Origin: Sphingobium quisquiliarum P25 | Lineage (GTDB): Bacteria; Pseudomonadota; Alphaproteobacteria; Sphingomonadales; Sphingomonadaceae | Assembly: GCF_000445065.1 (NCBI RefSeq) | Contig: NZ_ATHO01000097.1 | Coordinates: 1-49,476, forward strand | Length of the DNA: 49,476 bases | Direction: 5' to 3' | Notes under the pieces: model-generated | Told to the model about the DNA's origin: nothing | Database searches by the model: none | What the model saw: the letters and a program-made list of their open reading frames with translations, nothing else | Translations under genes and position numbers: made by a program | In this document: piece after piece, positions 29,439 through 38,319 of the stretch | Layout of the letters: each line of letters begins with the position of its first letter | Position numbering within the stretch: the stretch's first letter is position 1

Positions 29439-30658
29439 ACAAGCTCGCTATCATCAATGGGAAACTGGCCGATCCAGCCGGGCAGTCGCTTGGCAACGGC
29501 GTGGTCCTGATCGAAGGAGACCGTATCGCCGCCACAGGTGACATCCCCGTGCCAGAAGATGCGCAGCGTATCGATGCGGCCGGGCTGGTGGTTGCGCCGG
29601 GGCTGGTCGACCTGGGCGTCTTCGCGACCGACAAGCCAGCCTTCCATTTCGGCGGCATCACGCGGGCCGCGCTGATGCCGGACCAGTCCTTGCCCCTTGA
29701 TGAGGCAGGGTTGATCCGCCAGGCCACCCGCGCGGGCAAGCCCGACTTCTGGGTCCACCCCATCGCCGCCGCGACGCGCGGGCTCAAGGGCACGGAACTT
29801 GCCGAAATCGGGATGATGCAGGCTGCCGGAGCCAGGGCCGTGGGCACCGGGCGCCAGTGGATCGCTGATTCCGGCGTGATGATGCGCGTGCTCGCTTATG
29901 CCTCCGGCCTCGGACTGACAGTCATCACTCATGCGGAAGATGGGGGCCTGGCAGGCAAGGCTGTCGCGACCAGCGGCGAAACCGCCACGCGCCTTGGCCT
30001 GCCCCATGCGCCCGCCTGCGCCGAAGCCATGGCCATAGCGCGGGACATCATGCTTGCGCGCGTCACCGGCGCTGCCATTCACTTCCGGCTGGTCACCACC
30101 GGGGCCGGGTTCGATCTGATCCGCGCGGCAAAAGCGGAAGGATTGAAGGTCAGCTGCGGCATCAGCCCCGCCTATCTGTTTCTGGCGGACAATGCGGTGA
30201 CGGATTTTCGCACCTTCGCCCGGCTGTCGCCGCCCCTGCGATCGGAAGATGACCGCAAGGCGTCGATCGCAGCGGTGGCTGACGGGACGGTGGACGTGAT
30301 CACCTCCAGCCATGACCCAAGGGGGCCGGAGGATAAGCGCCTGCCCTTCGCCGACGCCTCGCCCGGCATGGCGGGCGCGGAAACGCTGCTCGCCCTCTCG
30401 CTCAACCTCGTGCGGGACGGCCATGTATCGCTGAACCGGCTCATGACCCTGCTCAGCGGCAATCCCGCGAAGATTCTGGGCGTCAACGCAGGCAGCTTCG
30501 CCAGCGGGAGCGCGGCGGACCTCATATTCATCGACCCCGATGCGCCATGGATCGTGGATTCCGAGAAAATGGCCGCTCAGGCAGGGAATACGCCGTTCGA
30601 CCGCATGCCGGTGCAGGGCCGGGCGCGCCGCATCATGAAGGGCGGCGTTTTCCTTTGA
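29435..30658 (+). CDS. pyrC: Dihydroorotase homologue, probably inactive (PyrC-prime/PyrX type)
   Basis: 407 residues with an amidohydrolase fold. In true dihydroorotases the first strand ends VDxHxH, which binds zinc; here the same place reads [15 protein letters not shown], with no histidines. Later positions THAED and VITSSHDP are partly kept. This matches the inactive PyrC-prime partners that stabilise aspartate carbamoyltransferase, as described in Pseudomonas, so the functional dihydroorotase is probably elsewhere. The ATG 29435 overlaps the pyrB stop and follows GGAGGG by 6 bases; the ATG 29429 is less likely. The two products are likely to form one complex. Confidence 0.88.
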   Translation: MNKLAIINGKLADPAGQSLGNGVVLIEGDRIAATGDIPVPEDAQRIDAAGLVVAPGLVDLGVFATDKPAFHFGGITRAALMPDQSLPLDEAGLIRQATRAGKPDFWVHPIAAATRGLKGTELAEIGMMQAAGARAVGTGRQWIADSGVMMRVLAYASGLGLTVITHAEDGGLAGKAVATSGETATRLGLPHAPACAEAMAIARDIMLARVTGAAIHFRLVTTGAGFDLIRAAKAEGLKVSCGISPAYLFLADNAVTDFRTFARLSPPLRSEDDRKASIAAVADGTVDVITSSHDPRGPEDKRLPFADASPGMAGAETLLALSLNLVRDGHVSLNRLMTLLSGNPAKILGVNAGSFASGSAADLIFIDPDAPWIVDSEKMAAQAGNTPFDRMPVQGRARRIMKGGVFL

Positions 30659-30726
30659 GCGGCAGCGCGATTATCTCCCTTGCCCTCCCAGGCAGGCCAC
30701 GCTAAAGCGCCGTCCTTCGCCGGCAC

Positions 30727-30802
30727 AGGAGTGTAGCTCAGCTGGTAGAGCGTCGGTCTCCAAAACCGAATGCCGGGGGTTCGAGTCCCTCCACTCCTGC
30801 CA
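30727..30802 (+). tRNA. trnW: tRNA-Trp (anticodon CCA)
   Basis: The acceptor stem AGGAGTG pairs with CACTCCT, followed by the discriminator G and an encoded CCA. The D arm has GTAGCTCAGCTGGTAGAGC, the anticodon loop reads CTCCAAA with CCA as anticodon, and the T arm contains GGTTCGAGTCC. It precedes secE-nusG-rplK, the usual place of tRNA-Trp in alphaproteobacteria. Confidence 0.97.
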
Positions 30803-30969
30803 CGCCGCGCCTGCTTATCCTTGATTTTTCAGGGGTTCGGGGCTAGGCGGCCGAACGAAGATGGGTCGCGAAGCGGGCGGCCGCACCCCGGGACGCCGAC
30901 ATGGCGGGGTCCGGAGGGCGGACTGTTGCTTCGCGCTTTGGTGTTTGGTTCGAAGGTTTTGAGGCAGCG

Positions 30970-31176
30970 ATGGCGAAGGTTTCTCCGGGCGAATTCGTCA
31001 ATCAGGTGAAGACCGAGGCGTCGAAGATCGTGTGGCCTACCGGCCGCGAAACGGTCATGACGGCGGTGATGGTCGCCATCATGACGACGGTTCTCGGCCT
31101 CTTCTTCTTCGGCATCGACACTTTTTTCGGCGCGATCGTTCGGTGGCTGCTGAGCTTCGCCGCTAGTCAGGCCTGA
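30970..31176 (+). CDS. secE: Preprotein translocase subunit SecE
   Basis: 68 residues with one membrane span (MVAIMTTVLGLFFFGIDTFF). The amphipathic helix before it contains FVNQVKTEASKIVWPTGRET, in which the KxVWPT motif is the hallmark of SecE. SecE clamps SecY in the translocon. I choose ATG 30970 with GAGG upstream; an in-frame ATG at 30901 would add 23 residues but has no ribosome site. It follows tRNA-Trp by 167 bases and precedes nusG by 21. Confidence 0.93.
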   Translation: MAKVSPGEFVNQVKTEASKIVWPTGRETVMTAVMVAIMTTVLGLFFFGIDTFFGAIVRWLLSFAASQA

Positions 31177-31197
31177 TTGGGAGTTTGAGACGGTAAC

Positions 31198-31734
31198 ATG
31201 GCGCGCTGGTACATCATCCACGCCTATTCGGGCTTCGAAAACAAGGTCAAGGAATCAATCCTGTCCGAAGCCGAGCGCATGGGCCTCTCTCAACTGGTCG
31301 AGCAGGTGGAAGTGCCCACCGAAACCGTGACCGAGGTGAAGCGCGGCAAGAAGGTGCAGGTCGAGCGCAAGTTCATGCCGGGCTATGTCCTCGCCAAGCT
31401 GGCGATGAATGACGATATCTATCACCTCGTCAAGAACACGCCCAAGGTGACGGGCTTCCTGGGTTCCTCCGGCAAGCCGCAGGCGATCAGCGAGAGCGAA
31501 GCCGCGCGCTATTTCGGCGCCCGCAAGGAAGCCGAAGCCGCGCCCAAGCACAAGGTCAATGTCGATTACGAGATCGGCGACAGCGTCAAGGTGCTGGACG
31601 GCCCCTTCGCCAGCTTCAACGGCACCGTCGAGGAACTGGATTTCGAAAAGAACCGGGTCAAGGTGTCCGTGTCGATCTTCGGGCGCGCGACCCCTGTCGA
31701 ACTCGATTTCGAACAGGTCGAACTGTCGAAGTAA
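31198..31734 (+). CDS. nusG: Transcription termination/antitermination factor NusG
   Basis: 178 residues. The NGN domain starts [20 protein letters not shown] and holds [16 protein letters not shown]; the C-terminal KOW domain has [21 protein letters not shown]. NusG binds RNA polymerase and couples it to the ribosome and Rho. It stands in the conserved secE-nusG-rplK order. Confidence 0.97.
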   Translation: MARWYIIHAYSGFENKVKESILSEAERMGLSQLVEQVEVPTETVTEVKRGKKVQVERKFMPGYVLAKLAMNDDIYHLVKNTPKVTGFLGSSGKPQAISESEAARYFGARKEAEAAPKHKVNVDYEIGDSVKVLDGPFASFNGTVEELDFEKNRVKVSVSIFGRATPVELDFEQVELSK

Positions 31735-31782
31735 GGACCGCATTCGTCACCCCGGAACTGATCCGGCATGACGGAAAAAGGA

Positions 31783-31802
31783 ATTTCCGGGCGACCGGAA
31801 AT
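31783..31802. other. Hairpin in the nusG-rplK gap
   Basis: ATTTCCGG and CCGGAAAT form a perfect 8-bp stem closed by the tetraloop GCGA, a GNRA type. No T-tract follows. It lies about 92 bases before rplK and may be part of a leader or an mRNA-processing site; a promoter for rplKA may also lie in this 160-base gap. Confidence 0.4.
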
Positions 31803-31894
31803 AGCTGCGGGAGGATCGCCCAGGTGATCCGTCAAGACCGCTAAACTTGAACCGGGCGCGCCTTTGGGCACGCCTAGCAACAGAGTGAGTGAAA

Positions 31895-32326
31895 ATGGCC
31901 AAGAAGATTACGGGCTATATCAAGCTCCAGGTGCCCGCTGGAGCCGCCAACCCCTCGCCGCCGATCGGTCCGGCTCTGGGTCAGCGCGGTGTGAACATCA
32001 TGGAATTCTGCAAGGCGTTCAACGCCTCGACGGAAAAGATGGAGAAGGGCACGCCGCTGCCGACCATCATCACCGTCTATGCGGACCGTTCGTTCAGCTT
32101 CGTCACGAAGCAGCCGCCCGCCACCTATCTGATCAAGAAGGCCGTCAACCTCAAGTCGGGCTCGAAGGAGCCGGGCAAGGTGACCGCCGGAACGATCAAG
32201 CGCTCGCAGCTCGCCGAAATCGCGCAGGCCAAGATGGCCGATCTGAACGCGAACGACATCGACGCAGCGACGAAGATCATCGAAGGCTCCGCTCGCGCGA
32301 TGGGCCTCGAAGTGGTGGAGGGCTAA
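31895..32326 (+). CDS. rplK: 50S ribosomal protein L11
   Basis: 143 residues, the usual length. [40 protein letters not shown] at the start and the C-terminal 23S rRNA-binding domain are standard. L11 binds the GTPase-associated centre. ATG 31895 is preferred over a GTG two codons upstream. It is 4 bases upstream of rplA, so the two are cotranscribed. Confidence 0.97.
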   Translation: MAKKITGYIKLQVPAGAANPSPPIGPALGQRGVNIMEFCKAFNASTEKMEKGTPLPTIITVYADRSFSFVTKQPPATYLIKKAVNLKSGSKEPGKVTAGTIKRSQLAEIAQAKMADLNANDIDAATKIIEGSARAMGLEVVEG

Positions 32327-32330
32327 GACC

Positions 32331-33029
32331 ATGGCAAAGCTGAGCAAGAAGGCGAAGGCCCTGGCCGCTGCCATCGACAAGGAAAAGCTGCACGGCGTTG
32401 ACGAAGCGCTGGGCCTGATCAAGACCCATGCGACCGCCAAGTTCGACGAAAGCGTCGAAATCGCGATCAACCTGGGCGTCGATCCGCGTCACGCCGACCA
32501 GATGGTCCGTGGCGTCGTCACCCTGCCCGCTGGCACTGGCAAGACCGTCCGCGTCGCCGTGTTCGCCCGTGGCGACAAGGCTGAAGCCGCGACGGCCGCT
32601 GGCGCCGACGTTGTTGGTGCGGAAGACCTGCTGGAATCGATCCAGGCTGGCAACATCGACTTCCAGCGCGTGATCGCGACCCCCGACATGATGGGTCTGG
32701 TCGGCCGCTTGGGCAAGGTTCTGGGTCCCAAGGGCCTGATGCCGAACCCGAAGCTGGGCACCGTCACGCCGAACGTCGCCGAAGCCGTGAAGGCTGCCAA
32801 GGGTGGTCAGATCGAATTCCGCGTGGAAAAGGCCGGTATCATCCATGCTGGTCTGGGCAAGGCGAGCTTCTCCGCCGAAGACCTGCGCAAGAATTTCGAC
32901 GCTTTCGTTGACGCGATCGTCAAGGCGAAGCCGTCGGGTTCGAAGGGCAAGTATGTCCGCAAGATCGCCCTGTCGTCGTCGATGGGTCCGGGCGTGAAGG
33001 TCGATGTGGCGGAAGTCGCTTCGGTCTGA
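32331..33029 (+). CDS. rplA: 50S ribosomal protein L1
   Basis: 232 residues. The landmarks [27 protein letters not shown] and the N-terminal [15 protein letters not shown] are typical. L1 binds the E-site region of 23S rRNA and in many bacteria represses its own rplK-rplA mRNA. A strong terminator follows. The usual next genes rplJ, rplL and rpoB are not here, so the cluster is split at this point. Confidence 0.97.
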   Translation: MAKLSKKAKALAAAIDKEKLHGVDEALGLIKTHATAKFDESVEIAINLGVDPRHADQMVRGVVTLPAGTGKTVRVAVFARGDKAEAATAAGADVVGAEDLLESIQAGNIDFQRVIATPDMMGLVGRLGKVLGPKGLMPNPKLGTVTPNVAEAVKAAKGGQIEFRVEKAGIIHAGLGKASFSAEDLRKNFDAFVDAIVKAKPSGSKGKYVRKIALSSSMGPGVKVDVAEVASV

Positions 33030-33054
33030 TCTGACGCTAGAACAGATAAGGGGA

Positions 33055-33094
33055 GCCTCCTTCCTCCACACGGGGAAGGAGGCTTTCTTCTTTT
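33055..33094 (+). terminator. Rho-independent terminator after rplA
   Basis: A perfect 10-bp stem, GCCTCCTTCC with GGAAGGAGGC, 9-base loop, followed by TTTCTTCTTTT. It ends the secE-nusG-rplKA transcript. Confidence 0.92.
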
Positions 33095-33127
33095 GTGAGG
33101 AGGCTGAAACGCCTATCCTCCATCAAC

Positions 33128-33205
33128 CGTTCGGGCTGAGCTTGTCGAAGCCCCCGCTCTTTTCTTGAGGAAAAGGGATGCCCTTCGACACGTTAAGGGC
33201 GAACG
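33128..33205. repeat. CGTTCG-type palindromic repeat, copy 5
   Basis: Arms 33128-33150 and 33183-33205; the left arm is identical to that of copy 1 (CGTTCGGGCTGAGC...). It fills the gap between the rplA terminator and the helicase gene. Confidence 0.8.
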
Positions 33206-33280
33206 GATTATGAGGCGGGTCAAAGCCTCTCAAACTGAACCGTCGGACAAGGACGGGTCGCTTTACCGACGGATAATATA

Positions 33281-35026
33281 ATGTCTTTTGAACATCTTCC
33301 TCCCCTTCTCTCCGGCGCGTTGACGCGCAAAGGCTATGAAAGCCTCACCCCCGTCCAGGCCGAAGTCACCCAGCCCGAAGCCGAAGGCCGCGACCTCATC
33401 GTCTCGGCGCAGACCGGCTCCGGCAAGACGGTCGCCTTCGGCCTCGCCATGGCGAAGGAACTGCTGGACGACAGCAGCCGCCTCCCCGCTCCCGGTCTGC
33501 CGCTCGCCCTCGCGATCGCCCCGACGCGCGAACTGGCGCTGCAAGTGGCGCGAGAGCTGGAATGGCTCTACGGTGAGGCTCGCGCCCGCATCGCTACCTG
33601 CGTCGGGGGCATGGACGCCGCCAAGGAACGCCGCGCCCTCTCCCATGGCGCGCATATCGTCGTCGGCACGCCGGGCCGCCTGCGTGACCATCTGGAACGC
33701 GGCGCGCTCGACCTCTCCGGCCTCAAAACCGTGGTTCTGGATGAAGCCGACGAAATGCTCGACATGGGCTTTCGCGAGGATCTGGAAGAAATCCTCGACG
33801 GCGCACCGGAAGAACGCCGCACCCTCCTCTTTTCCGCCACCATGCCCAAGCCGATCGTGGCTCTGGCGAAGCGCTACCAGAAGGACGCGCTGCGCATTTC
33901 CACTGTCAGCGATGAACGCGGCCATGGCGACATCAGCTATCAGGCGGTAACGGTCGCGCCCGCTGACATCGAAAATGCCGTGGTCAACCTGCTGCGCTAT
34001 CATGAGGCGGAAACGGCCATCCTCTTCTGCGCCACGCGCGACAATGTGCGCCACCTGCACGCCAGCCTCACCGAACGCGGTTTCGCCGCCGTGGCGCTGT
34101 CAGGCGAGCACAGCCAGAATGAGCGCAACCATGCCCTGCAAGCCCTGCGCGACCGGCGCGCGCGAGTCTGCGTCGCCACCGATGTCGCCGCGCGCGGCAT
34201 CGATCTTCCGAACCTCAGCCTCGTCGTTCACGTAGAGATCCCTCGTGACGCCGAAACCATGCAGCATCGCTCCGGCCGCACCGGCCGCGCGGGCAAGAAG
34301 GGCACGGCCGTCCTTATCGTCCCCTATCCCCGCCGCCGCCGTGTCGAATCCATGCTGCGCGGCGCGAAGATCCCGGTCGAATGGGGCACCCCGCCCAGCA
34401 AGGAAGCAATCCAGCAACAGGATAATGCCCGCCTGCGCGAAAAGCTGATGGAGCGCGCCGAACTGGATGAGCAGGACTGGGCGCTGGGCGCCGAACTGCT
34501 CGCCGAAAAGTCGCCCAAGGAAATCGCGGCCATGCTGGTTAGGAGCGCCCGCGCTGCCCTCCCCGCGCCGGAAGAATTGCTGGACGCCAGCGAAGCGCCC
34601 CCGCGCCGCGATGGGCCGCGTCCGGGCTTCGAAGACACGGCCTGGTTCCGCATGGACATTGGTCGCCGCCAAAATGCCGATCCGCGCTGGATACTGCCGC
34701 TGATCTGCCGCCGTGGCCATGTGTCGCGTCAGGATATCGGTGCGATCCGCATCGCGGCGAATGAGACATTGTTCGAAATTCCGCGTGCCATCGTCTCGCG
34801 TTTCATAGCTTCGGTGAAGCGGACCGGAGAGGCCAGCGACGAAGGCGCGGAAATCTCCTTCGAACAGGTTGAAGGCACACCGCGCGAGGCAGCGCGGGAG
34901 AATCGGCGGGAAGCTCCGCGCGGCAAGGGACGCCCTAATGAAGGGCGCGGCCCCAAGCCCGCTTATGGCGCGCGGCCCTTCAAAGGCGGCCCCCGCAAGA
35001 GCGGCCCGCGCAAGCCGCGCGGCTGA
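33281..35026 (+). CDS. DEAD-box RNA helicase
   Basis: 581 residues. Motifs in order: Q-motif region YESLTPVQ, I AQTGSGKT, Ia PTRELALQ, II DEAD (about 154), III SATMP, IV LFCATRDN, V ATDVAARGIDLP and VI HRSGRTGRAGKKG. After the core comes a helical linker, then a DbpA-type RNA-binding domain (about 460-540, WILPLICRRGHVSRQDIGAIRI) and a basic Gly/Pro/Arg/Lys-rich tail. This is the DbpA/DeaD form that unwinds structured rRNA or mRNA. It stands alone; the upstream repeat and 250-base gap separate it from the ribosomal genes. Confidence 0.93.
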   Translation: MSFEHLPPLLSGALTRKGYESLTPVQAEVTQPEAEGRDLIVSAQTGSGKTVAFGLAMAKELLDDSSRLPAPGLPLALAIAPTRELALQVARELEWLYGEARARIATCVGGMDAAKERRALSHGAHIVVGTPGRLRDHLERGALDLSGLKTVVLDEADEMLDMGFREDLEEILDGAPEERRTLLFSATMPKPIVALAKRYQKDALRISTVSDERGHGDISYQAVTVAPADIENAVVNLLRYHEAETAILFCATRDNVRHLHASLTERGFAAVALSGEHSQNERNHALQALRDRRARVCVATDVAARGIDLPNLSLVVHVEIPRDAETMQHRSGRTGRAGKKGTAVLIVPYPRRRRVESMLRGAKIPVEWGTPPSKEAIQQQDNARLREKLMERAELDEQDWALGAELLAEKSPKEIAAMLVRSARAALPAPEELLDASEAPPRRDGPRPGFEDTAWFRMDIGRRQNADPRWILPLICRRGHVSRQDIGAIRIAANETLFEIPRAIVSRFIASVKRTGEASDEGAEISFEQVEGTPREAARENRREAPRGKGRPNEGRGPKPAYGARPFKGGPRKSGPRKPRG

Positions 35027-35036
35027 ATAGGGAGTT

Positions 35037-35103
35037 GTCCTGTTCAGGCTGAACGAATTCCTGCGCAGGCAGGAGTCCAGGTCCAATCAAGTCTGAACAG
35101 GAC
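35037..35103. terminator. Long inverted repeat after the helicase gene
   Basis: GTCCTGTTCAG (35037-35047) and CTGAACAGGAC (35093-35103) are perfect 11-bp arms. A second palindrome of the TCCTGCG family (35057-35076) is nested in the loop. There is no T-tract. It lies between convergent genes and may act as a bidirectional terminator. Confidence 0.5.
35057..35076. repeat. TCCTGCG-type palindrome, third copy
   Basis: TCCTG and CAGGA around CGCAGG, the same core as at 2614-2637 and 5117-5140. Confidence 0.45.
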
Positions 35104-35129
35104 TACTCAGCAGGCTGAACGAACGTGGC

Positions 35130-36770
35130 CTAACCCACCCCGCATAACGACAGCATCCGCGCAGCCAGTTCCCGCTCACCCATGACGATATGGGGCACGC
35201 CCAGGCGTTCCAGATGGGCCACCTCCGCATCGGAATGGGCACGCGCAATCACCTGAAGGCTGGGGTTCAGGTGGCGGGCATGTTCGTGGATGGCGCCGCC
35301 CTCAAATCCTTCCGGCACGGCGATCAGCATGCGCCGCGCTTCGCCGATCCCCGCCGACAGCAGATGCCGGTCCTCCAGCGCGCTTCCGCGCACGACTGAC
35401 AGCCCCGCCTCCTCGGCCTCGTCCGCCCGGTCGCTATCGCTCTCTATCACCACGAAATGCGCCTTGCGTTCCGCCAGACGCGCGGCGATCAGCTTGCCGA
35501 CGCGACCGTAGCCTACCAATATGACGTGGCCGATGCGTGGCGCTTCCCTCGCGCGCTGGGCTGCCTGTTCTTCCTCAATCTCCTCCTTCTTGTGATCGCG
35601 CACGATCAGCGAAAAGATCAGCGGATTGAGGAAGATGGAAACCATCGCGCCCGCCAGGATCAGGTCGCGCGCTTGGGCGGGCAGCACGCCCAGCCCCGTA
35701 CCCAGCGACGCCAGGATGAAGGAAAATTCGCCGATCTGCGCCAGGCTGGCGGCGATGGTCAGCGCCGTGTCCCCCGGATGGCCGAAAGCGCGCACGATGG
35801 CAAAGGCGGCGATGGACTTGCCGACCACGATGATCAGCACCGTCATCAGCAGGGGCAGCGGCTGTTGCACCACGATCGCCGGGTTGAACAGCATGCCGAC
35901 CGACACGAAGAACAGCACGGCGAAGGCGTCGCGCAGCGGCATGGTTTCCTCGGTCGCCCGCCTGCTCAGCGGCGTTTCGCCCAGGATCATTCCCGCGAAG
36001 AATGCGCCCAATGCGAAGGATACGTCGAAGACGAAGGCCGCGCCAAATGCCACGCCCAGCGCGATCGCGAGGACGGCGAGGCGGAAAAGCTCACGCGACC
36101 CGCTATGCACCACCCAATGGAGCGCCCAGGGAATGATCCGGCGCCCCACGATCAGCATGAGCGCAACGAAGCCCGTCACCTTGAGCAGCGTGCCGACGAG
36201 CGGCGCCAGCAGCGCTCCCACTCCCGCCACGCTTTCCGCATTGTTGATGACCCCGGCCAATGCGGGCAGCAGAACCAGGGCGAGGACCATCGCCAGATCC
36301 TCCACGATCAGCCACCCGACCGCTATCCTGCCCCGCTGCGTCTCCACCAGGTCAGCGCCTTGCAGGGCGCGCAGCAGGACCACGGTGCTGGCCACTGACA
36401 GGGCCAGTCCGAAGACCAGCCCTCCCATCAGCGGCCAGCCCATGAAATGGCCCAGGGCCATGCCCATCATCGTGGCGACGGCGATCTGCCCGACCGCTCC
36501 CGGCACCGCGATATTCTTGACGGACAGCAGGTCGCGCAGGGAAAAATGCAGACCCACGCCGAACATCAGCAGGATGACGCCGATCTCCGCCAATTCGTTG
36601 GCAAGGCCGGCATCCGCAACGAAGCCGGGCGTGAAAGGCCCGACCATGATGCCCGCGATCAGATAGCCGACGAGCGGCGACATTTTCAGACGATGGGCGA
36701 TCGCGCCCATGATGAACGCAGCGACCAGACCCGCTACGATCGTGCCGATGAGCGGCGTGTGATGAGGCAT
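35130..36770 (-). CDS. Kef/YbaL-type cation:proton antiporter with TrkA-N domain
   Basis: 546 residues. About 12 hydrophobic segments (1-385) form the CPA2 antiporter part, with VGYLIAGIMVGPFTPGFV and LAEIGVILLMFGVGLHFS near the N-terminus. A cytoplasmic Rossmann domain follows (about 415-540) with GHVILVGYGRVGKLIAARLAE, the NAD-binding signature of TrkA-N/KefC regulators. Such proteins exchange potassium or sodium for protons, gated by nucleotides or glutathione adducts. The E. coli YbaL has the same size and layout. It is convergent with the helicase gene. Confidence 0.93.
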   Translation of the reverse strand: MPHHTPLIGTIVAGLVAAFIMGAIAHRLKMSPLVGYLIAGIMVGPFTPGFVADAGLANELAEIGVILLMFGVGLHFSLRDLLSVKNIAVPGAVGQIAVATMMGMALGHFMGWPLMGGLVFGLALSVASTVVLLRALQGADLVETQRGRIAVGWLIVEDLAMVLALVLLPALAGVINNAESVAGVGALLAPLVGTLLKVTGFVALMLIVGRRIIPWALHWVVHSGSRELFRLAVLAIALGVAFGAAFVFDVSFALGAFFAGMILGETPLSRRATEETMPLRDAFAVLFFVSVGMLFNPAIVVQQPLPLLMTVLIIVVGKSIAAFAIVRAFGHPGDTALTIAASLAQIGEFSFILASLGTGLGVLPAQARDLILAGAMVSIFLNPLIFSLIVRDHKKEEIEEEQAAQRAREAPRIGHVILVGYGRVGKLIAARLAERKAHFVVIESDSDRADEAEEAGLSVVRGSALEDRHLLSAGIGEARRMLIAVPEGFEGGAIHEHARHLNPSLQVIARAHSDAEVAHLERLGVPHIVMGERELAARMLSLCGVG

Positions 36771-36816
36771 ATATCGCTTTCCTGTGCGACGGCATGGCCG
36801 CCGCGCGCGTGGAAGA

Positions 36817-36939
36817 TCATCCTTCGGCCAGAATGGCCACTGACAGCAGGCCGCCAGCCGCAGCCAGGGCGGTCATGACGGCAGGCATGAACCACCATGG
36901 CGGACGTTGGTTACCTGGTCCCGAACTCTTGCGGGGCAT
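36817..36939 (-). CDS. 40-residue single-span membrane peptide
   Basis: ATG at 36937-36939 with AAAGGAG 7 bases upstream. The peptide has a basic N-terminus, the sequence RPPWWFMPAVMTALAAAGGLLSVAIL, which forms one membrane span, and a short end (AEG). It ends 47 bases before the antiporter start on the same strand, so it may be an operon partner. Function unknown; the strong ribosome site is the main evidence. Confidence 0.5.
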   Translation of the reverse strand: MPRKSSGPGNQRPPWWFMPAVMTALAAAGGLLSVAILAEG

Positions 36940-36996
36940 GGCAGACTCCTTTCCCTGTGATGGCGGCCTCGCCATATGCGAGACCGGTTGAAACCA

Positions 36997-37398
36997 TCAG
37001 GAGCGGAGAGGAGGCGCCCTCGCGCGCTTTACCGAAACCAGAGCGAAAGCATGGCGATGAGCGCAGGAATAGCGTCGCGGCATGCATGAACTTGCAAGAC
37101 GGCTTCCCAACAGCAGCATGGCGGCGGGAAGCAGCCAGGAATGAACCGCCAGGGGCAGCGGCGTTGGCGCGCCGTCACTGGGCTCCTGCACGATGGCGGC
37201 GGCGGCCTCGACCGGCGATCGGGCCTTGAGCACCACGCTGGTCGTCGCCGGGTTGAACGCCGATCCCGTCGCCCTGCTGAACGGCAGTCCAAGGGGTGCG
37301 AGCGCGGAGAACAGCGCGATGCCCATCGCCAGGCACACGGCCGCCAGAAAGAGCAGGCGGCCCTTCCCGTTGCTGTGCCCTTGCGATATCGGCGTCAT
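36997..37398 (-). CDS. Doubtful small membrane protein, possibly frameshifted
   Basis: 133 residues from an ATG with GAGGAACGG upstream. It has two hydrophobic segments (LLFLAAVCLAMGIALFSAL and SWLLPAAMLLLGSRLA). After the second segment the frame turns into a Cys/Arg-rich tail that looks unlike a real C-terminus. In a neighbouring frame the same DNA reads AIPALIAMLSLWFR and then stops near 37029, a more natural membrane-protein end. The gene may therefore carry a frameshift, or the end may just be unusual. I do not recognise the family. Confidence 0.4.
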   Translation of the reverse strand: MTPISQGHSNGKGRLLFLAAVCLAMGIALFSALAPLGLPFSRATGSAFNPATTSVVLKARSPVEAAAAIVQEPSDGAPTPLPLAVHSWLLPAAMLLLGSRLASSCMPRRYSCAHRHAFALVSVKRARAPPLRS

Positions 37399-37475
37399 CC
37401 GTTCCTCATATCCTTCCGGTCAACAAATAGGCGTGGATCGCGCCAAAAACCAGCGCCGATCACGGGCCATGGCGG

Positions 37476-37504
37476 TTGACATACGCGAGTCATTCAACTA
37501 CCGG
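37476..37504 (+). promoter_or_regulatory. Possible rplU-rpmA promoter
   Basis: TTGACA (37476-37481), 17 bases, TACCGG (37499-37504). The -35 is perfect and the -10 is poor. The implied leader of about 75 bases contains the two hairpins listed next. Confidence 0.4.
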
Positions 37505-37527
37505 GCCACATTCCCGCGCGGGTCAAC

Positions 37528-37566
37528 AGGACTTCGAAAGTCCTCGACGATCTGCGTAAAGCAGAT
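37528..37566 (+). promoter_or_regulatory. Tandem hairpins in the rplU leader
   Basis: Hairpin 1: AGGACTT and AAGTCCT around CGA (37528-37544). Hairpin 2: ATCTGC and GCAGAT around GTAAA (37550-37566). They end 21 bases before the rplU ATG. Such a pair could be a binding site for a ribosomal protein, allowing autoregulation, but I know of no described L21 leader of this form in this group. Confidence 0.45.
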
Positions 37567-37587
37567 TTGAACAAGAAGAGAAGAGCC

Positions 37588-37887
37588 ATGTTCGCAGTCG
37601 TGCGCACGGGCGGCAAGCAGTATCGCGTCGCCGCCGGAGACAAGATCGTCGTTGAGAAGCTGGCTGGCGAGGCTGGCGACAAGGTGACCCTGGACGACGT
37701 CCTGTTCGCCGGTGAAGGCAATAACGTGAAGGACGCCAAGCAGCTGACCGTCGCCGCCGAAATCATCGCGCAGGCGAAGGGTGAGAAGGTGATCGTGTTC
37801 AAGAAGCGCCGCCGCCACAATTATCGCCGCAAGAACGGCCACCGCCAGAATCACACGATCCTCAAGATCGTATCGATCGGCGCCTGA
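37588..37887 (+). CDS. rplU: 50S ribosomal protein L21
   Basis: 99 residues. [20 protein letters not shown] and the C-terminal [20 protein letters not shown] are typical of L21, which binds 23S rRNA. ATG 37588 is the standard start; the upstream in-frame ATG is discarded. rpmA follows after 37 bases in the universal rplU-rpmA pair, leading to obgE. Confidence 0.97.
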   Translation: MFAVVRTGGKQYRVAAGDKIVVEKLAGEAGDKVTLDDVLFAGEGNNVKDAKQLTVAAEIIAQAKGEKVIVFKKRRRHNYRRKNGHRQNHTILKIVSIGA

Positions 37888-37924
37888 GCGCTGCTGGCAA
37901 GACAAGTTTCGAGGAGTTTGAGTC

Positions 37925-38194
37925 ATGGCACATAAGAAAGCTGGCGGTTCGTCGCGTAACGGTCGCGATTCGGAATCGAAGCGCCTTGGCGTGAAGAAGT
38001 TCGGCGGTCAGGAAGTGATCGGCGGCAACATCATCATTCGCCAGCGCGGCACGCGCGTCTATCCCGGCCGTAACGTCGGCATGGGCAAGGACCACACGCT
38101 GTTTGCGCTGGGCGAAGGCCGCGTGGTATTCCACACCGGCAAGCTTGGCCGCAAATATGTGTCGGTCGATGCCATGGCCGAAGCAGCCGAATAA
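37925..38194 (+). CDS. rpmA: 50S ribosomal protein L27
   Basis: 89 residues. [28 protein letters not shown] at the start and [25 protein letters not shown] in the middle are invariant L27 features; its N-terminal tail reaches the peptidyl-transferase centre. Ribosome site GAGGAG precedes the ATG. A strong terminator follows. Confidence 0.98.
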   Translation: MAHKKAGGSSRNGRDSESKRLGVKKFGGQEVIGGNIIIRQRGTRVYPGRNVGMGKDHTLFALGEGRVVFHTGKLGRKYVSVDAMAEAAE

Positions 38195-38275
38195 CGGACG
38201 ATCGATGACGGATCGTCCCTCGCAATTGGGGCGGTCCTTCCGGCAACGGTCTTTTTGACCAAGCTGGGTTTTCGA

Positions 38276-38319
38276 GGGAAAAAGGGGGCGCCTCCATCCG
38301 GGAGCGCCCCCTTTTTCCC
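38276..38319 (+). terminator. Bidirectional rho-independent terminator after rpmA
   Basis: A perfect 16-bp stem: GGG, five A, five G and CGC (38276-38291) with its inverted copy (38304-38319), 12-base loop. The five T within the right arm give a U-tract. Confidence 0.95.

Noticed and set aside
30901..30969. A 23-residue N-terminal extension of SecE
   Set aside because: No ribosome site before ATG 30901, and SecE of this length normally starts near the chosen ATG 30970.
31744..31775. Another dispersed repeat (GTCACCCCGGAACTGATCCGG) after nusG
   Set aside because: Looks like a half of a palindrome common in related bacteria, but only one copy is seen here, so a repeat cannot be claimed.
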